Assembly: GCA_036752825.1 (NCBI GenBank) | Contig: DAIORV010000094.1 | Coordinates: 1-8,861, forward strand | Source: UBA5177 sp002413265 | GTDB taxonomy: Bacteria > Chloroflexota > UBA5177 | Reading direction: 5' to 3' | Length of the DNA stretch: 8,861 nucleotides | In this document: in pieces, positions 1 to 7,444 of the stretch | Position numbering within the stretch: position 1 is the stretch's first letter | Layout: the number at the start of each line of letters is the position of its first letter | Notes under the pieces: model-generated | The model's input: the letters and a program-made list of their open reading frames with translations, nothing else | The model's database searches: none | Told to the model about the DNA's origin: nothing | Made by a program: the position numbers and the translations under genes

Positions 1-2
1 GG

Positions 3-1619
3 GTGTCGCCGGCCGACTACCGCGTAGCCGAGGTCCGGCTACTCCACGAAGCGGGCGAAGTCGGCCAGGTGGGCCCAGTTTCTCGTCGAGCGGCCGACAA
101 CCTCCTCATCCGCGGTGACGCTCTAAACGCGTTGACTAGCCTTGCTCGAATACCCGAGTTCCAGCGCGAATATCTCGGTAAGGTCAAGGTCGCCTACCTC
201 GACCCGCCCTTCAACACCCAGCAAGCGTTCGAGCACTACGACGATGCCTTGGAGCACTCCGTCTGGCTGACGATGATGCGGGACCGCCTTGTCCAGATCA
301 AGCGCTTGCTACGAGAGGATGGCTCGGTCTGGGTGCATCTCGATGATGCAGAGATGCCGTATTGCAAGATCGTAATGGACGAAGTCTTTGGCCGCGAAAA
401 CTTCATCACGGTTGTCATTTGGCAGAAAACGACGTCTGGTCGGAATGACGCTCAGTTCTTTTCTACGGACCACGACTACATTCTTGTTTATGCTCGCCAG
501 CGCGCAACACTCAAGCTGAATCGACTGTCGAGCATCGACTCTGACGCGACCGCGTACAAGAATCCGGACAATGACCCTCGCGGCCGCTGGCGTGAAATCG
601 ACTACAAGGGCCCTAAGAGCGCCGACGAAAGGCCGAATCTCTATTACGCAATTAAGCACCCGCGGACAGGCGAGGAAGTTTGGCCAAGGCGAGAGCGGGT
701 TTGGGCCTACGGTAAGGACGAGCACGAACGCCACATCCGCGAGGGTCTACTGTGGTGGGGCCGGACCGGAAACTACCGTCTTCCAAAGCTCAAGCGGTTT
801 CTGGGCGACGGAATTGCACCGCTGGTTCCGCGCACTCTTTGGACCGAAGCCGAGGCCGACACCTCGAGGCGGGCGAAGGATGAGAGCAAGCGGCTGTTTC
901 CCAACACGGCTCCCTTTTCAACTCCTAAGCCCGAGAAATTGCTGGGCCGCATTCTCACCATCGGGTCGACAGAGGGCGACATTGTGTTGGACTGCTTCTT
1001 GGGTTCCGGCACGACGGCCGCAGTAGCGCACAAGATGGGTCGTCGTTGGGTTGGCGTCGAGCGCAGCGCCGACACCCTCGCCACATACGCGGTTCCCCGC
1101 TTGGAGAAGGTCGTCGCTGGCGATGACCCCGGCGGGATAACGAGTGCAGTTGGCTGGGCTGGAGGGGCGGGCTTCCGCATCCTGGACGTATCACCTTCGA
1201 TGTTCGTCGAGTCACGCGGCTCTGTTGTCCTCGCCGAATGGGCGGTGAACGGTCGCCTCGCCGAGGCGACTGCGGCTCAGCTCGGGTATGAATTTCGTTT
1301 CGATCCGCCGTTCTGCGGCTTTAAGGGGAGATCGCTCCTGGCCGTGGTCGATGGGCTGATCACCTCCGAAGTAGTGGAACTGATCTCGGCGAGTCTCGAA
1401 CCAAATGAGCGGGCGGTTGTCTGCGGAACCGCAATCGCGGTCGATGCCGATGCTGCGCTCAAAGCTGTGAGTCCCGGATCGAGGGTCCGTCGCATTCCGG
1501 CTTCGATTCTTGCGGACTACAGACTCGCGACGCGGCGTTTCTTTCATAGGCGGGACGTTGCGGCCGTTCAGCCGAATCTCAATCCCAACCGTTCGCCGAT
1601 CGAAGCAGCTCGCTCGTGA
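3..1619 (+). CDS. Type III-like site-specific DNA methyltransferase (Mod), possibly 5'-truncated by the window edge
   Basis: Predicted S-adenosylmethionine-dependent DNA amino-methyltransferase that would protect host DNA from the helicase-nuclease encoded next. The catalytic motif DPPF is at residues 67-70 and lies before the SAM-binding motif FLGSGTT at 332-338. That order is the beta class (N6_N4_Mtase family, typical of type III Mod subunits). The ~260 residues between the motifs would hold the target-recognition region. The segment LEHSVWLTMMRDRL just after the motif IV region is typical of Mod proteins. A further ~150 C-terminal residues follow the catalytic core; I recognise no separate activity in them. 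The first codon shown is GTG at position 3, but related proteins usually carry more N-terminal sequence and the frame is open at the window edge, so the true start may lie outside. The stop overlaps the next start (GTGA, 1616-1619), implying translational coupling. Family confident; type III assignment rests on the neighbour. Confidence 0.9.
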   Translation: MSPADYRVAEVRLLHEAGEVGQVGPVSRRAADNLLIRGDALNALTSLARIPEFQREYLGKVKVAYLDPPFNTQQAFEHYDDALEHSVWLTMMRDRLVQIKRLLREDGSVWVHLDDAEMPYCKIVMDEVFGRENFITVVIWQKTTSGRNDAQFFSTDHDYILVYARQRATLKLNRLSSIDSDATAYKNPDNDPRGRWREIDYKGPKSADERPNLYYAIKHPRTGEEVWPRRERVWAYGKDEHERHIREGLLWWGRTGNYRLPKLKRFLGDGIAPLVPRTLWTEAEADTSRRAKDESKRLFPNTAPFSTPKPEKLLGRILTIGSTEGDIVLDCFLGSGTTAAVAHKMGRRWVGVERSADTLATYAVPRLEKVVAGDDPGGITSAVGWAGGAGFRILDVSPSMFVESRGSVVLAEWAVNGRLAEATAAQLGYEFRFDPPFCGFKGRSLLAVVDGLITSEVVELISASLEPNERAVVCGTAIAVDADAALKAVSPGSRVRRIPASILADYRLATRRFFHRRDVAAVQPNLNPNRSPIEAARS

Positions 1620-4072
1620 GCGTCGCAGTCCCTCTGGTTGACTCCGGAAGAATCGAAGCGATTGCTGCTCGACTCGATCTCCGTGCCCCCAATCGTGGAG
1701 CCATCGACTCAATAGTCAAGGCAGTCGCGCAGCACTACGACGTTGATGGAGGCGAGGCGCCGTTCGAGTGTGTGGTCGACCTCGCCACCGCAGTCGGCAA
1801 GACTTACGTCATGGCTGCGGCGATTGACTACTTTGCGGCCGAAGGCGTGCGCAACTTCGCAGTCATTACCCCAGGCAAGACAATTCTCCGGAAGACCGTC
1901 GATAACTTCACGCCAGGGCATGTCAAGAGCCTTCTCGCCGGCATGGAAGTTCAGCCCGTGGTGATTACCTCGGAGGATTTCGCTACGCCGGTGATGCGCG
2001 CCGCGATGGAAGACGACTCTGAGGTGAAGCTCTTCGTTTTCACGGTTCAGGCCCTTCTCAAGCCCGACACCGAGACCGGTCGCAAGACCCGCAAGTTCCA
2101 GGAGGGACTCGGCAAGGCTTTTTACGACCACCTTCAGGAACAAGAAGACCTCGTCGTCTTCGCAGACGAGCACCACTGCTACTACGGCAAGGCGTTCTCG
2201 GCCGCGATCCGCGAACTTGTGCCGCGGGTGCTGGTCGGCCTCACCGCAACTCCAGACAAGAAGACGCCGCCCGAGCAGGTGATCTATCGGTATCCGCTCG
2301 CCCGGGCGATCGCGGACCAGTTGGTCAAGACGCCGGTACTCGTAGGACGGAAAGACGATCTGTCGGACGCCAAGACCAAGTTGCGAGACGGCGTCCGGCT
2401 CTTGGAGGCCAAAGCGAAGGCGGTCGAAGCCTACTGCAGCGCAAGTGGAATGCCGCCTGTTCGCCCCATGATGCTTGTGGTTGCGCGCTCGATCGAGGAC
2501 GCCAACGAGGCTGCAGGAATCCTGACCGACCAAGGGTTCGCAGGTGGCGCTTACGCCGATTCGATCCTGAACATCAACTCCAGCTCTCCGGAGGAGGCGC
2601 TGGACGCGCTCGACGAAGTGGAGTCGCCTTCGAGCAAGGTCCGAATCATCGTCTCTGTCGGGATGCTGAAGGAGGGATGGGACGTCAAGTCCGTGTACGT
2701 GATCGCTTCCCTCCGGCCGTCGATCTCCGACATCCTCACGGAGCAGACGCTCGGCAGGGGCATGCGCCTTCCTTTCGGCGTCTACACCGGAATCGAGATG
2801 CTCGACACCCTCGAGGTCCTCGCTCATGAGAGGTACCAGGAGTTGCTGAAGAACGCGAACGTGATCAACGAGGCCTTCATCGATTACCGGGTCTGGATGT
2901 CGACAACTCGACGCGCCGATGGCCGGGAAGTGGCCGTCATCGAGCGGAGCGAGACGCCGACACCAGTGGCGGGCGAGGATGGGAGTGAGCCAGGCGCCCC
3001 TGAACCGGGGGCCGCCGTCGCCACCGTCACTAGCGTCGAAACCCGCGTGGAGCACGTCGAGGCTGAGGCGGTGAAGTTATCGGCCCTGATGCTGCCGCGA
3101 GTAGACGGGAGGCTGCGCATCCCGAAGCTGGTAATGCAGGGCGTCCAGAGCAAGTTCACTCTCTCGGATATCACAAATCGGGACCCTTTCAAACGGCTCG
3201 GAGAGAGACTCGCGGCCGATGCAGACGGCGAACTGCGGCGCGTGAAAGTCAGCGCCAAAACCGTTACCGGGCGGGATGGGCTTACGACTACGCACCTCGT
3301 CACAAGCGAAGCAGTCGACAAGGTCTCCTCGCAAGTTCCGCTGCTCCCATTGGAAGAGGCTCGGAGCCGACTGGCGGATTTGGTCTTAGGCTCGGACGTG
3401 GTACCGGCCCGAGCTGTCGAACGTGCGCGGTTGGCTCCAATCATGGATGCCCTCGTAGCCGGTCTTGGTAACAAGGCTGTGCCCGTGCTGTCCACCAACC
3501 TCGACCGTGTGGCCGCCAGGGTGATCGACCTGATCGGTCAAGGCCACAAGGAGTTCGCACCGAAGCCGAGCTACGAGGATGTGGTGGAGGTCGTCGACTT
3601 CGGCAATGCTCGCCTCCAGCGTCCCACGGCAAGCGGCGATCGCTTCGGCAAGTTCGAGCGCCAGGCCGGGTACGAAGGGTGGGTGAAGGGGATGTACCCG
3701 CAGGCCTGGTTCGACTCGGGCACCGAGCTCGAGGCTGCGAACATCATGGACGCAGCGCCCGAGATCGCCTTCTGGGTCAGGCTGGAGCGGAACGACTGCC
3801 CGATCCTCTGGACCGGAATGAAGACGCTCTATAACCCCGACTTCATCGTTGTCGAGACCGCGGGGACACACCACATGGTCGAGATCAAAATGGAGAAGGA
3901 GGGCACGACACCTTCAGTCCTCGGCAAGGCGGAGGCGGCACTGCGCTGGGTGAACCACGTGAACGCGGACCCGAAGACGGGCGCCACCTGGGCATATCTC
4001 CTAGTCCTGGAGAGTGATGTCGAAGCGGCAAAGGGCTCCTGGTCGGCGCTGAAGGCCCTGAACCGTACTTAA
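1616..4072 (+). CDS. Type III-like restriction subunit (Res): SF2 helicase with C-terminal PD-ExK nuclease motif
   Basis: Predicted ATP-dependent DNA translocase/endonuclease partner of the upstream methyltransferase. SF2 motifs are in order: Walker A variant ATAVGKT (57-63, where ATGxGKT is usual), Walker B DEHH (184-187), motif III LTATP (209-213), motif V region VSVGMLKEGWDV (346-357) and motif VI QTLGRGMRL (377-385). A low-complexity linker rich in E, G, P and A (about 445-475) separates the helicase core from the C-terminal half. There, YNPDF (739-743) and EIK (756-758) fit a PD-(D/E)XK nuclease site. At 818 residues it is somewhat shorter than many Res subunits, which often approach 900-1000. 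The GTG start at 1616 overlaps the upstream TGA, supporting both the start and coupling. Mod-then-Res order is classical for type III systems. A stand-alone helicase-nuclease defence protein is the alternative, but the coupled methyltransferase makes this less likely. Confidence 0.88.
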   Translation: MSVAVPLVDSGRIEAIAARLDLRAPNRGAIDSIVKAVAQHYDVDGGEAPFECVVDLATAVGKTYVMAAAIDYFAAEGVRNFAVITPGKTILRKTVDNFTPGHVKSLLAGMEVQPVVITSEDFATPVMRAAMEDDSEVKLFVFTVQALLKPDTETGRKTRKFQEGLGKAFYDHLQEQEDLVVFADEHHCYYGKAFSAAIRELVPRVLVGLTATPDKKTPPEQVIYRYPLARAIADQLVKTPVLVGRKDDLSDAKTKLRDGVRLLEAKAKAVEAYCSASGMPPVRPMMLVVARSIEDANEAAGILTDQGFAGGAYADSILNINSSSPEEALDALDEVESPSSKVRIIVSVGMLKEGWDVKSVYVIASLRPSISDILTEQTLGRGMRLPFGVYTGIEMLDTLEVLAHERYQELLKNANVINEAFIDYRVWMSTTRRADGREVAVIERSETPTPVAGEDGSEPGAPEPGAAVATVTSVETRVEHVEAEAVKLSALMLPRVDGRLRIPKLVMQGVQSKFTLSDITNRDPFKRLGERLAADADGELRRVKVSAKTVTGRDGLTTTHLVTSEAVDKVSSQVPLLPLEEARSRLADLVLGSDVVPARAVERARLAPIMDALVAGLGNKAVPVLSTNLDRVAARVIDLIGQGHKEFAPKPSYEDVVEVVDFGNARLQRPTASGDRFGKFERQAGYEGWVKGMYPQAWFDSGTELEAANIMDAAPEIAFWVRLERNDCPILWTGMKTLYNPDFIVVETAGTHHMVEIKMEKEGTTPSVLGKAEAALRWVNHVNADPKTGATWAYLLVLESDVEAAKGSWSALKALNRT

Positions 4073-4218
4073 GCAACGTACAGACGGCGAATAAGCTCGT
4101 GCGATCTTAGGGACAGAGGTTGTGGACCCGTTTGTCAGCGTTGAAGCTTGTAGACTGGATCGAACGGGTGTTCGCGCCGATCGCACGTAGCCCAACCGAC
4201 CAAACGGGAGGATTTCGA
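4073..4218 (+). promoter_or_regulatory. Intergenic leader of the Ubl operon with weak promoter candidate
   Basis: This 146-bp gap is the only sizeable space before the ubiquitin-like operon, so the operon promoter is probably here. TAGACT at 4151-4156 fits an actinobacterial -10 box (TAnnnT), but no good -35 lies 16-19 bp upstream. A short inverted repeat, CGAAC-gggt-GTTCG (4161-4174), falls just downstream of it. No convincing intrinsic terminator follows the preceding gene, so read-through is possible. Placement of the promoter is inference. Confidence 0.3.
4206..4211 (+). promoter_or_regulatory. Ribosome binding site deciding the Ubl start
   Basis: GGGAGG, seven bases before the ATG at 4219. 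It selects this ATG over the upstream in-frame ATG at 4120, which would add 33 residues outside the conserved Ubl domain. Confidence 0.75.
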
Positions 4219-4455
4219 ATGAGTCAGGAATCGATCACGATCCACGTCGACAAGGTGGAGTACAAAGTCTCGAGCGAATCGATGAGCGGGGCAGACCTTC
4301 GAGGCGTGCCTCAGCCGCCGGTGCCAAGCGACCGAGACCTCTGGCTCGAAGTGCCTGGGGGTGACGATGTCAAGATCGAAGGTGACAAGACCTATCAGCT
4401 GAAGAACGGAATGCATTTCTTCACCGCGCCGGCGAACATCAATCCGGGCGCCTAG
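4219..4455 (+). CDS. Ubiquitin-like modifier (multiubiquitin-domain family), BubA-like
   Basis: A 78-residue single-domain protein of the bacterial multiubiquitin-like family; the predicted modifier that E1 and E2 attach to targets. It begins with a beta-strand pattern (ITIHVDKVEYKV, 6-17) and has the family features SMSGADLR (21-28), DLWLEVPGG (40-48) and GMHFFTAP (64-71). It ends Asn-Pro-Gly-Ala, so a single residue would have to be removed to expose Gly77 for adenylation, presumably by the JAB domain or the DUF6527 protein of the same operon. The ATG at 4219 is chosen for its strong Shine-Dalgarno and because homology to the second Ubl of this window starts here. It is the first gene of a four-gene operon, with three bases between its stop and the E2 start. 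Family assignment is from motif recognition and gene context; conjugation is inferred. Confidence 0.85.
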   Translation: MSQESITIHVDKVEYKVSSESMSGADLRGVPQPPVPSDRDLWLEVPGGDDVKIEGDKTYQLKNGMHFFTAPANINPGA

Positions 4456-4458
4456 TGG

Positions 4459-4836
4459 ATGTTGCTTCCTGAGGACGAGGCCTACCTGAAACGAATTGGC
4501 AATGACCATTCGGTGTTGCCTGAGGCTGGCTTTGTTTGCGTCGTTATCAAGAACTACCGGCTTCCGTCTGGTTATGCAATCCCTCAGACAGACTTGTTGA
4601 TTAGACTTCCCGGTGGATTCCCTGACGCGCCGCCGGACATGTGGTGGTGTTCACCGGAGGTCCGTCTGATGTCGGGTGCATATGCCCCGAACACCGAGGC
4701 AAATGAGAACCATCTCGGTCGCCAATGGCAACGGTGGTCACGTCATTTCCAACCAGGACAGTGGAGTCCCGGCCGAAGCGGTTTGGAGAGCTACCTCGCC
4801 ACCGTCCGTGGCGACTTCGAGAAATGGGTTAGATGA
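4459..4836 (+). CDS. E2-like Ubl-conjugating protein with Ser at the catalytic position (Prok-E2 family E), BubB-like
   Basis: A 125-residue protein with the core of an E2 fold: a strand ending in LLIRLPGGFPDAPPDMWW (46-63), equivalent to the E2 'FPxxPP' turn, then RWSRH (92-96), then WSPGRSGLESYL (102-113), equivalent to the 'WSPA' helix of eukaryotic E2s. In ubiquitin E2s the catalytic Cys lies eight residues before that Trp; here this position is Ser94. The only cysteines, C27 and C64, are elsewhere. The serine fits reports that Bub pathways use oxyester intermediates. The predicted role is to accept the Ubl from E1 and pass it to a target; no E3 is visible. The start follows the Ubl stop by three bases without a strong ribosome binding site, and its stop overlaps the E1 start (ATGA, 4833-4836), so expression is probably coupled. 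Confidence 0.83.
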   Translation: MLLPEDEAYLKRIGNDHSVLPEAGFVCVVIKNYRLPSGYAIPQTDLLIRLPGGFPDAPPDMWWCSPEVRLMSGAYAPNTEANENHLGRQWQRWSRHFQPGQWSPGRSGLESYLATVRGDFEKWVR

Positions 4837-6215
4837 ACTTGTCCGGCGAATGCCACATCGCGATGGACGAGGACTTGTGGCTCGAAATTGAGAATTCCCT
4901 TAGCCAGATAACAGAAACAGCGGCGGTCTTGATCGCGGGCATTGCAACTGACAGTGGCGGCGTCACGTTGTTGGGCCGACGCTTGATGTGGGTACCAGAC
5001 GATGCATATGTGACTCGAACCGCGACGAGGTTGACGATCGCCTCGCAAGGCTATGTGCCGGCGCTAGGTGCGGCTGAGCGCGATCAGAGCATTGCTATTT
5101 TCTTTCACACACATCCCGGCGGTGATCCCAGCCCGTCGGACCTCGACGAGGCTGTCGATGCCGAGCTCAGAAACGTCTTCGCAGCGCGCACTCGTTCGCC
5201 TTGGTACGCCAGTTTGATAGTCGGAGGCACGCCTTCATCGCCGTCGTTTACGGGTCGGCTTTACGACGCTGAATCTGGGCAAAGCGTGCAAGTGTCGAAG
5301 GCCAGGATTGTTGGGCAGCGACTTCGAGTGCTTGAAGCAGCAGTTGGCGAGGGCCCCGATCCTTTGCCCGCCCTGGACCGACAGGTACGAGCGTTCGGGC
5401 GCGCTGGCCAACAGCTGCTGTCGCGTCTCCGCGTAGGTGTGGTCGGAGCAGGAGGCACGGGCTCTGCCGTTTGCGAGCAGTTGATTCGAATGGGCGTTGG
5501 GCAACTTGTAGTTCTGGACGACGACGTAGTGGACGTGACCAATCTTTCCCGAGTCCACGAGTCAGAGACTGCCGACCTTGGCCGCCCGAAGACTGAACTC
5601 ATCGTCGACCGCGCGCGAGCAATAGGACTGGGCTCGAACGCGGTTGGCCATGCAATCAGGCTTCGTACTCCGAACGCGGCCCGACTCATAAGTCGTTGCG
5701 ATGTCGTATTTGGCTGCACTGATGATCACTTTGGTCGAGGAGTTCTGTCACGCCTTGCCTACTGGTACTTAGTTCCAGTGATAGACATGGGCGTACTCAT
5801 CGGTTCTGTCGAGGGTCAAATTGAGGATCTCCTTCTGAGAGTAACGATCATCAGCCCCCACTACGCGTGTCTGCTTTGTCGCGGCAGGATCTCGCCGCAA
5901 CTAATCCAAGCGGAGGCTATGACGGCTGATGAGCGGATCTGGCGCGCAGCAGAGGGTTACGCTCCGGGACTCGATGAGCCGGCACCATCTGTTGTCACGT
6001 ATACGACCCTCGTTGGTTCGCTAGCTGTGTCTGAGCTTCTCGAGCGACTCTTCGGCTTTGGAAGGGGAGACCGGCCGGGCGAGGTTTTGGTGCGGGTCCG
6101 GGACCGCTCAATGCACCGGAACTCCGTCGGCGGGCGAGAGGGTCATTACTGCGTCGATCGACAACTTTGGGGTCGCGGTGATCGGGAGCCCTTTCTCGGT
6201 CAGCTCTGGCCGTGA
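4833..6215 (+). CDS. JAB/JAMM peptidase - E1 (ThiF) adenylating enzyme fusion
   Basis: A 460-residue two-domain enzyme. The N-terminal third is a JAB/JAMM metallopeptidase: candidate Glu29, then HTHP with H92 and H94, S102 and D105, matching HxHx7SxxD. It would trim the Ubl tail or remove Ubl from targets. The C-terminal part is a ThiF/E1 adenylation domain: GAGGTGS nucleotide loop (205-211), the acidic VVLDDDVVDVTNLSR segment (226-240; D229 or D230, N237 and R240 for ATP and Mg), and K253. It would adenylate the Ubl C-terminal glycine. CLLC (346-349) and C440 may bind zinc, but a fourth cysteine ligand is missing and no isolated catalytic cysteine stands out. The ATG at 4833 overlaps the E2 stop; a second ATG at residue 11 is possible. 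The stop overlaps the next start (GTGA, 6212-6215). Fusion of the deubiquitinase-like and E1 domains contrasts with Bil operons, where they are separate proteins. Confidence 0.9.
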   Translation: MNLSGECHIAMDEDLWLEIENSLSQITETAAVLIAGIATDSGGVTLLGRRLMWVPDDAYVTRTATRLTIASQGYVPALGAAERDQSIAIFFHTHPGGDPSPSDLDEAVDAELRNVFAARTRSPWYASLIVGGTPSSPSFTGRLYDAESGQSVQVSKARIVGQRLRVLEAAVGEGPDPLPALDRQVRAFGRAGQQLLSRLRVGVVGAGGTGSAVCEQLIRMGVGQLVVLDDDVVDVTNLSRVHESETADLGRPKTELIVDRARAIGLGSNAVGHAIRLRTPNAARLISRCDVVFGCTDDHFGRGVLSRLAYWYLVPVIDMGVLIGSVEGQIEDLLLRVTIISPHYACLLCRGRISPQLIQAEAMTADERIWRAAEGYAPGLDEPAPSVVTYTTLVGSLAVSELLERLFGFGRGDRPGEVLVRVRDRSMHRNSVGGREGHYCVDRQLWGRGDREPFLGQLWP

Positions 6216-6604
6216 TCGACCGATTCCTTCGACTATTCCGGAGCCGGTCGAAGCCAGTTGTTCCGACGTTCGATGAGGTCCGCTTTTACCCGACCCGACT
6301 AGACCTGCCTGACAACTTACCCCCAAACCTAATCGCGGTCGTGGGAACTCTTGAAAACCAGAAATGGTCAATATTCCTTTGTCCTTGCGGGCGGGGCCAT
6401 CGCATCGAACTCAACATGCAACGGAGTCGATGGCCAGCCTGGCGACTGTCAATCGGCGCCGGTCTCCCGACCTTGCGGCCATCGGTTGACTCCCATCAGG
6501 ACGACATCCGATGCCACTTCGTCGTCTCTCGCGGTCGAACAGAGTGGGTAGCCGAGCGTCTGCGGTCTAATCGGTTGCCTCGCGTCAGACAATCGAATCG
6601 ATGA
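6212..6604 (+). CDS. DUF6527-like protein, candidate Ubl-specific serine protease (BubE-like)
   Basis: A 130-residue protein with the DUF6527 pattern as I recall it: KWSIFLCPCGRGHRIELN (51-68), PAWRLSI (75-81), LRPSVDS (88-94), then CHFVVSRGRTEWV (101-113). Family members are found with bacterial E1/E2/Ubl genes. I recall a report that Bub operons encode a new serine protease family with a Ser-His dyad; Ser91 of PSV and His102 of CHF are the best candidates here, which is my inference. The paired cysteines C57 and C59, perhaps with C101, could bind metal. The likely role is processing the Ubl C-terminus or cleaving conjugates. The N-terminus is short and basic (RFLRLFRSRSK, 4-14) with no clear signal peptide. 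The GTG start overlaps the E1 stop, so it is the fourth coupled gene of the operon. It converges on the minus-strand membrane gene with only 11 bp between the stops. Confidence 0.72.
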   Translation: MIDRFLRLFRSRSKPVVPTFDEVRFYPTRLDLPDNLPPNLIAVVGTLENQKWSIFLCPCGRGHRIELNMQRSRWPAWRLSIGAGLPTLRPSVDSHQDDIRCHFVVSRGRTEWVAERLRSNRLPRVRQSNR

Positions 6605-6615
6605 GCGCACGACTA

Positions 6616-7416
6616 TCACTCCATAAGGCCGCGATGGATCTCCAGGAGGTCTGCCAGTTTCTGATTCCAAGCCTTTAATTGCTTCTTGAGCCTGGCCGTG
6701 TCCACCACGGCGCCGGTACGAATTCCGGACGCCGGTTGCTTGCTCTCGAAGACAACGACTCCGATCGCACCAGGGAAACTCTTGTAAACGCAGAACGCGA
6801 GAACCGTGCAGCTCAGCATTCGGAACTTGCCCGACACGTCAGGGGCGATCCCCCAGCGCGTTTGAAGGTCGCGCTGCCATATAGCTTTGTCGATCGCCGG
6901 ATCTGGGAGGCTCAGCTCGGCCTCAGTGTCAGCACATTCCCACGCGCGCCCCAGAACGCCCTCGCGGATCGGATAGATGCGCTGTGCTTTCGTGCGATAG
7001 GTGGCGTTGATCGACCATCGACCGACCAACTCGAAGTGGTCGCCTACTGCTCGGAACAGACTCACCCGCTCGTCGGTGGAGTATCCGAAGGATTCGGCTA
7101 GCGCCTTGAGTTCGAGCGCAACCAAATTCTGATGAGCGGACCGCGCCTTCGTTAAGTCCCGCTCAATGGTCTCGATCTGTTTCTTGAGCTGGTCAACCGT
7201 TCGCGATGTTACATAGTTGCGCCAACGTCGGATTGGTTGTCCAAAGACGGCGACTGCGGTGACGAGTGCTCCAGCGATCACGTAGCCCCTCTTGCTGTCG
7301 GGCACACCCGCCGCGCCTATCAACAACGCGCCGGCTGCCGCCGCCAACGGGAGCAAACCGAAGTCCACCGCTGGACCCCACCAGCGGCGCAGCTTTCCGC
7401 TCACCGCGCGCCACAT
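6616..7416 (-). CDS. Membrane-anchored coiled-coil protein with GAF-like domain
   Basis: From the ATG at 7416 the protein has 266 residues. Two hydrophobic segments (about 19-38 and 44-60) form a predicted membrane hairpin, followed by a basic RRWR stretch, a likely coiled coil (about 73-108, rich in L, K, E and Q) and a C-terminal domain (about 110-235). The pattern IREGVLGRAWE (150-160) and a late strand AIGVVVFES (217-225) resemble GAF sensor domains. A C-terminal amphipathic helix follows. The GAF call is from pattern only; no ligand residues can be assigned. The frame also opens at GTG 7431, but a strong AGGAGG (7436-7431, minus strand) runs into that codon, so translation more likely begins at ATG 7416, about 14 bases past the Shine-Dalgarno. 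It is convergent with the Ubl operon and divergent from the second Ubl gene. It could sense a small ligand at the membrane or anchor the system; function unproven. Confidence 0.65.
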   Translation of the reverse strand: MWRAVSGKLRRWWGPAVDFGLLPLAAAAGALLIGAAGVPDSKRGYVIAGALVTAVAVFGQPIRRWRNYVTSRTVDQLKKQIETIERDLTKARSAHQNLVALELKALAESFGYSTDERVSLFRAVGDHFELVGRWSINATYRTKAQRIYPIREGVLGRAWECADTEAELSLPDPAIDKAIWQRDLQTRWGIAPDVSGKFRMLSCTVLAFCVYKSFPGAIGVVVFESKQPASGIRTGAVVDTARLKKQLKAWNQKLADLLEIHRGLME

Positions 7417-7444
7417 CGGTCGGACGGCCACCTCCTAAGCAAAT

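Noticed and set aside
571..1026. 151-codon plus-strand frame inside the methyltransferase
   Set aside because: Out-of-frame shadow. The main frame carries the conserved SAM-binding motif across the same bases and this one shows no recognisable domain.
1302..1313. Second DPPF motif in the methyltransferase (residues 434-437)
   Set aside because: It lies after the SAM-binding motif in the C-terminal extension and is followed by CGFKG. The catalytic DPPF at 67-70 has the right context, so this is probably a coincidental or structural motif, not a second catalytic centre.
1709..3055. 448-codon open frame on the minus strand opposite the helicase gene
   Set aside because: Its translation is rich in H, R and D with no domain, and the plus-strand frame carries all helicase motifs in order. 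It is a GC-rich antisense shadow.
4120..4218. Upstream ATG extension of the first Ubl
   Set aside because: The extra 33 residues have no ribosome binding site and no counterpart in the second Ubl, whereas ATG 4219 has GGGAGG at ideal distance.
7429..7431. GTG start for the membrane GAF-like protein
   Set aside because: The AGGAGG Shine-Dalgarno overlaps this codon, leaving no spacer; ATG at 7416 is preferred.
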